Assembly (NCBI GenBank): GCA_964507195.1
Contig: CAZDPA010000071.1
Coordinates: 1 to 18,525, forward strand
Length of the DNA stretch: 18,525 nucleotides
DNA from: Solimonas sp964507195
Lineage (GTDB): Bacteria > Pseudomonadota > Gammaproteobacteria > Nevskiales > Nevskiaceae
Direction: 5' to 3'
The notes below the pieces were generated by a model, which worked only from the letters and a program-made list of their open reading frames with translations, was not told the DNA's origin and did no database searches. Numbering within the stretch: the first letter of the stretch is position 1; each line of letters opens with the position of its first letter. The position numbers were made by a program, and so were the translations under genes. Shown here in pieces: positions 13,842 to 18,525 of this stretch.

Positions 13842-16145
13842 ATGAGTGCTGACAGTCAGATCGAGTCGCCGCGGCCGATGATCGGCGTGACCGGCCATCT
13901 GATTCTGTCGAGCATCGAACGTGGCAACGTTGAGCGCCAGGCGCGCGCCTACCTCAGGCAGCTGTTCGCCAGCGAGCGCAGCTGGACCGGCATCCGCCTG
14001 CTGTCCGGGCTTGCCCCGGGCGCGGACCTGGTCCTGACCCAGTGTGTGCTTGATGCCTGCGCTCAGGCCGGTGTGCAGTGCCATCTCACGGCGGCCATCG
14101 TCGGTTCGGTCGAACAGTTGCTGGCGGACTGGCGCAATCGCATGCGCTCGCTGGAGATCCGCATCGATGCCGCGACGGAAACGCGCGTCGGGACCGCGGT
14201 CCGTGAGCTGATGGCGCGGGCAGATCGGCAGTTTTTCCTGGTGTCCGGCGAAGGCGACGGTACCCATCGCTATCGCGAACTGGCCGCGTTGCTTGCCGAG
14301 TCCACCGATGTGCTGCTCGCGGTCGTGCGTCCGGATCATGCCGGGCAGGCCGGCGGGTCCAGCGAGGTGCTGGCCTGGTGGCGCCAGCCCCAGCGCATTC
14401 CCGCGCATTACCGGCTGGGTCGAGGGACGGCTACGACGACCGGGCGCAAGGTGTTCGTGATTGATCCGGGGAGCAGCGGAGAGATCGATGATCGCGCGAT
14501 CGCGCTCAGCACCGAGAGCGCGGCGGTGAGCGAAGTGCGCGATCGTCTGCGCGCGGGCAATCCGCTGTCCGCGAGTGATGCCGCCGCACGTGCGCTCGAA
14601 AAGTCGGACGACAGCATCGCCGTGCGCTACTGGTACCTGCTCAGCCTGGCGGCCAGTGGTGCGACAGGCCGTGCGCTGCGGCGTTATGACGAACTGGCGC
14701 CGGTTGAGGCCGAGCGCAGCGAAGACTGGCGCGCACTCAAGGGACGCCTGCACAAGGACCTGGCGTTTGCCGGCATCGATGTCGAGCGGAATCTGCGACT
14801 CGCGGCGCGCCAGTATGCGGACGCGTTCGATCACTCGGCGGGTGTGTTCTCCGGCATCAATGCCGCCAGCCTTTCTCTGCTGGCAGGGCAACGCGCGCAA
14901 GCCACGCGACTGGCGCGCGAGATCCTCGACATGACCCGCACGCTGCCGGCCACCGCCGACGAGCGTGATCTGTACTACTTCTGGGCCAGCGCTGCCGAAG
15001 CCAATGCGGTGCTGGGCGATCTGCCCGCCTGCGCCGAGGCCTTGTCGGCTGCAGACCCGCTGCTGCGTGGTGATCTGATGACGCGCAGCCGGACCCGTGA
15101 CCAGATCGCACGCGTGCTCAAGGCGCGCGCAGTGCCGGCGACGGTCATCGATAGCCTGGCGATGCCGCAGGTGTATGTACTCGAGCCTGGCGTCGGTCGC
15201 AATGCCCCCCCGATGCCGGACAATCTTGCTGCGGCGCTGAAGGATTCGCCGGTCTACGTGATGCTCGGCGAGCGCATGAACGTCAAGCCGGGCGGCACGG
15301 ATCCACTGAATCGCCTGCTCGCGGTTGGTGCACGCGTGAACATGGTTCATCCTGGTACACCGCGCCTGCGCGTGACGACAGCGCTGCGCGAGCGGGCCGA
15401 ACACATCACGCAGATCACCGGCTTTCTCGGCGACGAAGCCGAGTGGCGTCAACGCTGTGCGCACCGCCTGATGTGCGGCTTGGCCAAACTCGATGCGCAG
15501 CGCCTGGGTGTAGAAGTGCGAACGCTGCAGGTCAGGGACGGTGCGCGCGGCCGGTATTGGGTGATCAGCAACGAAGCGAAGCAGCATAAGCCGCGGCCGC
15601 CGGCGAGGCGCTGCATGGTCGGTCTGGTGTTCACCGACATGGTTGGCTTCAGCGTGCTGGATGACGATGAAATCCTCGCCTACTGGACCATCGTCGTGCC
15701 GGCGCTGCAGAAGTGTTTGCGCCCTTACGCGGATCGGATCCTGCTGCAGCGGACCTGGGGGGACGCATTGCATCTCGTGACCATGGATGCGCCCAGTTCG
15801 GCGCTGGTCGCCGACGCGCTGCTGAAGACGGTCGTAGACCTGCGCCGCAAGCTGTCGGGAAAGCTGGCAAAGCTGGAGATCCGCGTCGGCGTCCACTTCG
15901 CGCCGGCGTGGCGCGGCGAGGACGCGGTGCAGGATGCGCGCACCTACTACGGTTCGCAGCTGTCGTTCGCTGCCCGCGTCGAGCCGGTGACGCCGCCGGG
16001 GACGGCCTACGTGACCGAAGCCTGCGCGGCGGAGCTGGCCGTCGCCGGGGCGACGTCGTTCCGCGTCGAGTACGCGGGTGAAGTGCCGCTGGCGAAGCGC
16101 TACGGCACATTCCGGTTGTACAGCCTCCATCGCAGGAATCGGTGA
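13842..16145 (+). CDS. SLOG-like / TRAFs-binding / class III nucleotide cyclase protein
   Basis: A 767-residue cytoplasmic signalling protein with no signal or membrane segment. Residues about 12-200 resemble the SLOG superfamily of Rossmann-like nucleotide-binding domains: MIGVTGH start, LLSGLAPGADLVL, then STDVLLAVVRPDHAGQAGGSS. Residues about 228-430 match the MAP3K TRAFs-binding (TPR-like) domain, with LHKDLAF (303-309) and SGINAASLSLLAG (337-349). Residues 430-585 are unassigned. Residues about 590-765 are a class III adenylate/guanylate cyclase domain: metal-binding aspartates D599 (FTDMVGFS) and D641 (RTWGDALHL), and YYGSQLSFAAR (702-712). The usual substrate-selecting lysine is R637, its partner is T701, and the transition-state asparagine is S708, while R712 is kept; product and activity are therefore uncertain. 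The start has GGGGGAG seven bases upstream. It is a single-gene unit, divergent from the acyl-CoA synthetase. A stress or defence signalling role is inference. Confidence 0.85.
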   Translation: MSADSQIESPRPMIGVTGHLILSSIERGNVERQARAYLRQLFASERSWTGIRLLSGLAPGADLVLTQCVLDACAQAGVQCHLTAAIVGSVEQLLADWRNRMRSLEIRIDAATETRVGTAVRELMARADRQFFLVSGEGDGTHRYRELAALLAESTDVLLAVVRPDHAGQAGGSSEVLAWWRQPQRIPAHYRLGRGTATTTGRKVFVIDPGSSGEIDDRAIALSTESAAVSEVRDRLRAGNPLSASDAAARALEKSDDSIAVRYWYLLSLAASGATGRALRRYDELAPVEAERSEDWRALKGRLHKDLAFAGIDVERNLRLAARQYADAFDHSAGVFSGINAASLSLLAGQRAQATRLAREILDMTRTLPATADERDLYYFWASAAEANAVLGDLPACAEALSAADPLLRGDLMTRSRTRDQIARVLKARAVPATVIDSLAMPQVYVLEPGVGRNAPPMPDNLAAALKDSPVYVMLGERMNVKPGGTDPLNRLLAVGARVNMVHPGTPRLRVTTALRERAEHITQITGFLGDEAEWRQRCAHRLMCGLAKLDAQRLGVEVRTLQVRDGARGRYWVISNEAKQHKPRPPARRCMVGLVFTDMVGFSVLDDDEILAYWTIVVPALQKCLRPYADRILLQRTWGDALHLVTMDAPSSALVADALLKTVVDLRRKLSGKLAKLEIRVGVHFAPAWRGEDAVQDARTYYGSQLSFAARVEPVTPPGTAYVTEACAAELAVAGATSFRVEYAGEVPLAKRYGTFRLYSLHRRNR

Positions 16146-16167
16146 AGTGCTGAGGCGCGGGAATGCT

Positions 16168-16173
16168 TAGAAT
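16168..16173 (+). promoter_or_regulatory. Possible -10 box (TAGAAT) before DUF1820
   Basis: TTAGAATTGCGCGCC lies 31 bases before the DUF1820 ATG and is nearly identical to the string at 5197. Transcription would start near 16180, giving a short leader. The G/C-only discriminator suggests growth-rate control. No convincing -35 box is seen. Confidence 0.45.
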
Positions 16174-16203
16174 TGCGCGCCTGCGCACTCAGCTGCCCTA
16201 CTC

Positions 16204-16542
16204 ATGCCGACCAAGAACCGCCTCTACCGCATCACCTTCATGAATCAGGGCCAGGTTTACGACCTGTATGCGCGAGAGGTCAGCCACGGCGGCATGCTCG
16301 GCTTCGTCGAGGTCGGCAAGCTGGTGTTCGGCGAGCAGACCACGGTCGTGGTCGATACCAGTGAAGAACGCCTGAAGCAGGAGTTCGAGGGCGTCGAGCG
16401 CTTTTATGTGCCGGTGCACGCAGTCGTGCGCATCGACGAGGTCACCAAGCGCGGTCCGGCGCGCATCGTCGGTGGTACCGATGGCGGCTCCAAGGTCACG
16501 CCGTTCCCGATGTACAACTTTGGTGGCGATACAAAGAAGTGA
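16204..16542 (+). CDS. DUF1820 family protein
   Basis: A 112-residue soluble protein of the DUF1820 family, found mostly in Gammaproteobacteria and without a known function. The family pattern is clear: LYRITFMNQGQVYDLYAREV near the start, GFVEVGKLVFGE (33-44), TSEERLKQEFEGV (52-64) and VHAVVRIDEV (71-80). The C-terminal tail after residue 85 is glycine-rich and less conserved. The ATG is the only reasonable start, but no strong ribosome-binding site precedes it. The stop shares a base with the next ATG, so it forms an operon with the metallo-beta-lactamase-fold gene. Confidence 0.9.
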   Translation: MPTKNRLYRITFMNQGQVYDLYAREVSHGGMLGFVEVGKLVFGEQTTVVVDTSEERLKQEFEGVERFYVPVHAVVRIDEVTKRGPARIVGGTDGGSKVTPFPMYNFGGDTKK

Positions 16543-17309
16543 TGCGCTTCGCGATGCTGGGTTCGGGCTCGAAGGGGAATGCGACCCTGGTCGAGGTCAA
16601 CGGCACGCGGGTGCTGATCGATTGCGGTTTCGCGCTTGGTGAGACCGAGCAGCGGTTGGCCCGGCTCGGCGTCGAGCCCGGTGCGATCGACGCGATCCTC
16701 GTCACTCACGAACACGGCGACCATCTCAGCGGCGTCGGCAAGCTGGCGCGCCGTCATCGCATTCCGGTGTGGATGACTCATGGCACTTTCGCGGTGTGGA
16801 AGGATCCGGACGTGCCGCACAGCCTGCGCTTCAGCCCGCACCAGTCCTTCGATATCGGCGCGATCCATGTCGAACCGTACCCGGTGCCCCATGACGCCCG
16901 CGAACCCTGCCAGTACGTGCTCAGCGCCGGCGGTCTGCGCCTGGGCGTACTGTCCGACGCCGGCCACATCACTCCGCACATGCGCGAGGTACTGTCCGAC
17001 TGCGACGGCCTGATGCTCGAATGCAATCACGACGCGGTGATGCTGCAGAACGGACCGTATCCGGACATGCTCAAGCGCCGCGTCGGCGGCCATGTCGGTC
17101 ACCTGTCCAACGCCCAAGCCGCCGGCTTGATGCGCGGCTATGCCTTCGAGCGCCTGCAGCACCTGGTGCTGACCCACCTGTCCGAGTCGAACAACACACC
17201 CGAGCTGGCGCGCCAGGCCATCGTCGAAGCATTGGGCGAGGACGCCGAGCGCATCGTCTGCGCCCAGCAGTCGCAGGGGCTGGACTGGCGGGAGCTGGTG
17301 CAGGGCTGA
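16542..17309 (+). CDS. MBL-fold metallohydrolase (WalJ/YycJ-like)
   Basis: A 255-residue metallo-beta-lactamase-fold protein, close in layout to WalJ/YycJ, a family linked to nuclease activity and DNA repair or cell-wall-linked signalling in Firmicutes. The opening MRFAMLGSGSKGNATLVE is typical. The metal-binding motif THEHGDH (55-61) gives H56, H58, D60 and H61. Later metal-site motifs are LSDAGHIT, MLECNHD, VGHLSN and LVLTHLSESNN. Two starts are possible: the ATG at 16542, which overlaps the DUF1820 stop by one base, and a GTG one codon upstream; AAAGAAG lies just ahead. The overlap implies translational coupling to DUF1820. A zinc-dependent phosphodiesterase or exonuclease activity is likely from the family, but the substrate is unknown. 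Confidence 0.88.
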   Translation: MRFAMLGSGSKGNATLVEVNGTRVLIDCGFALGETEQRLARLGVEPGAIDAILVTHEHGDHLSGVGKLARRHRIPVWMTHGTFAVWKDPDVPHSLRFSPHQSFDIGAIHVEPYPVPHDAREPCQYVLSAGGLRLGVLSDAGHITPHMREVLSDCDGLMLECNHDAVMLQNGPYPDMLKRRVGGHVGHLSNAQAAGLMRGYAFERLQHLVLTHLSESNNTPELARQAIVEALGEDAERIVCAQQSQGLDWRELVQG

Positions 17310-17313
17310 GAGT

Positions 17314-17403
17314 CCCCCTCTCCCCGGCCCTCTCCCGCGAGGGGAGAAGGAGAACAAATTTTAGCCCCTCGCCCCTTGCGGGAGAGGGGTTGGGGAGAGG
17401 GGG
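17314..17403. repeat. Large GC-rich hairpin repeat after the MBL gene
   Basis: CCCCCTCTCCCC (17314-17325) and CCCTCTCCCGC (17328-17338) pair exactly with GCGGGAGAGGG (17378-17388) and GGGGAGAGGGGG (17392-17403); an inner GAGGGG/CCCCTC match (17339-17344 with 17365-17370) extends the stem. The whole folds into one roughly 90-base hairpin. The outer arm is shared with the element at 1026. It is a dispersed extragenic repeat of a kind common in GC-rich Proteobacteria and may end transcription of the upstream operon. Confidence 0.85.
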
Positions 17404-17547
17404 GTGATGCACGCACAGAGCCCTGTTCCAGCCCGCGCTCAAAGCAAAAACTCTTTCCCGGCCATGCGCCTTTGCCGGCGCAGCCATGCGAAAATGGCGC
17501 CCCCAAAGGGCCGCCCCCGGTTTTGCGGCCCCGCTATCAGGAATCCC

Positions 17548-18525
17548 ATGGCCGTTACCGTGCTGCCCGGCGCCGAATCCCTCTCGGCATTCCGTATCGC
17601 CCGCCTGCTGGAAAATCTGCGCCAGCACGCCCCAGCTCTGCAGGCAGTGGCCGTGCAGGACCTGTATCTGGTCGATGCCGAAAACGTGCCGGTCATCAAA
17701 CTGCGCCAGCTGCTCGGCGACGGCCCGGACGCGATCGCTGCGGCGGACCTGCTGCTCTATGTCGTCCCGCGCGTCGGCACGACTTCACCGTGGTCGAGCA
17801 AGGCGACCGACATTGCCCGCGTCTGCGGCCTGAGCGGTGTGCGCCGGATCGAGCACGGTCGGGCGATTTATCTCAGCGGTATCCGCGAGCTTCCGGCCGC
17901 GGCATGGGCTGCCCTGCATGACCCGATGATGGAATCGGTGCTGAGCAGCACCGAGCAGCTGCAGCATGTGTTCGACAGCCAGCCGCGCCGCGCGCTGCGC
18001 ACGGTCGATGTGCTCGGCGGTGGCGCCGCAGCACTCGCCACCGCTAATCGTGAGTGGGGCCTCGCGCTGTCGGAGGACGAGCAGGAATACCTCGCCAGGC
18101 ATTACCAGTCCGTCGGCAGCAATCCGACCGACGCCGAGCTGATGATGTTCGCGCAGGTCAACAGCGAACATTGCCGGCACAAGATTTTCAACGCCGACTT
18201 CGAAGTCGACGGCGCGCCCCAGCCGCACTCGCTGTTCCAGATGATCCGCCTGACCCACGCCGCGGCGCCGGAAGGTGTGTTGTCGGCGTACAAGGACAAT
18301 GCCGCGGTCATCGAAGGCCACACCGCGATGCGCTGGTTTCCCGACAGCGATCACAGCTGGAGCGGTCGCGAAGAGCCTGTGCACATCCTGATGAAAGTCG
18401 AGACGCACAATCATCCGACCGGCATCTCGCCGCATCCGGGCGCTGGCACCGGCGCCGGTGGCGAGATTCGCGACGAAGCGGCGACCGGCCGCGGCGGCAA
18501 GCCCAAGGCCGGCCTCTCCGGTTTC
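17548..18525 (+). CDS. purL: Phosphoribosylformylglycinamidine synthase PurL (partial, N-terminal)
   Basis: The first 326 residues of the large single-chain FGAM synthase, usually about 1290 residues in Gammaproteobacteria; the frame is open to the right edge. The enzyme makes FGAM from FGAR, glutamine and ATP in step four of purine synthesis. Visible are the N-terminal PurS-like domain with SPWSSKATDIARVCG (about residues 81-95), the linker, then the first synthetase domain with FAQVNSEHCRHKIFNADF and VETHNHPTGISPHPG, followed by the nucleotide-contacting GGEIRDEAATGRGGKPKAGL. The glutaminase domain lies beyond the window. The start has AGGAA about five bases upstream. No PurR box or purine riboswitch was found in the 238-base gap before it. 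Confidence 0.96.
   Translation, partial: MAVTVLPGAESLSAFRIARLLENLRQHAPALQAVAVQDLYLVDAENVPVIKLRQLLGDGPDAIAAADLLLYVVPRVGTTSPWSSKATDIARVCGLSGVRRIEHGRAIYLSGIRELPAAAWAALHDPMMESVLSSTEQLQHVFDSQPRRALRTVDVLGGGAAALATANREWGLALSEDEQEYLARHYQSVGSNPTDAELMMFAQVNSEHCRHKIFNADFEVDGAPQPHSLFQMIRLTHAAAPEGVLSAYKDNAAVIEGHTAMRWFPDSDHSWSGREEPVHILMKVETHNHPTGISPHPGAGTGAGGEIRDEAATGRGGKPKAGLSGF

Noticed and set aside
13731..16130. A 799-codon open frame antisense to the cyclase gene
   Set aside because: It lacks recognisable domains, is rich in arginine, histidine and glutamine as GC-driven antisense frames are, and fully overlaps a gene with clear motifs and a strong ribosome-binding site.
17310..17547. Purine riboswitch or PurR box before purL
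   Set aside because: No purine-aptamer pairing or ACGCAAACGTTTGCGT-like site was found; the main structure is the repeat hairpin.

Overview
This 18.5 kb window is GC-rich chromosomal DNA from a proteobacterium, most likely a gammaproteobacterium. The leuS–lptE junction, mltF, a DUF1820 gene and a long-form purL support this. The mix of a Baeyer-Villiger-type monooxygenase, a long-chain acyl-CoA synthetase and lipoproteins of the DUF4382 and LVIVD families suggests something near the Nevskiales or Xanthomonadales. That finer placement is inference. The window is cut inside leuS on the left and inside purL on the right. There is no phage, transposase, CRISPR array or rRNA.

Layout. Positions 2-822 hold the leuS 3' end overlapping lptE. 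Positions 823-1201 are a 379-base gene-free stretch made of two kinds of repeat and a 29-G homopolymer, where many relatives would have holA. An orphan glcF (minus) follows, divergent from a two-gene unit: a DUF481 outer-membrane protein overlapping a thioredoxin-like [2Fe-2S] ferredoxin. A second copy of the inverted-repeat pair separates these from mltF (minus). Next are tRNA-Ser(CGA) with a terminator, and two convergent lipoprotein genes (DUF4382 and an LVIVD propeller) meeting at a perfect hairpin. A small disordered protein with an SFPASDPPS motif follows. A TetR regulator then diverges from a class B flavin monooxygenase across a perfect palindrome. A minus-strand pair encodes an acyl-CoA synthetase and a PIG-V-like membrane glycosyltransferase. 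Divergent from that pair is a 767-residue signalling protein joining an SLOG-like domain, a MAP3K TRAFs-binding (TPR-like) domain and a class III nucleotide cyclase. The right end has DUF1820, a WalJ/YycJ-like metallo-beta-lactamase-fold protein, another large GC-rich hairpin repeat and the start of purL.

How the genes fit together. Most are housekeeping or envelope genes: LPS export (lptE), murein turnover (mltF), outer membrane (DUF481) and surface lipoproteins. Two parts are accessory in character. One is the TetR/monooxygenase pair, which looks like an inducible oxidation module. The other is the SLOG–TRAFs-binding–cyclase protein, the best candidate here for poorly described biology: its parts recur in nucleotide-signalling and conflict systems, and its cyclase active site departs from the usual residues at several positions.

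Caution. The 29-G run lies inside a hairpin repeat, exactly where conserved gene order breaks. A sequencing or assembly artefact there should be excluded before the lptE–glcF adjacency is trusted.
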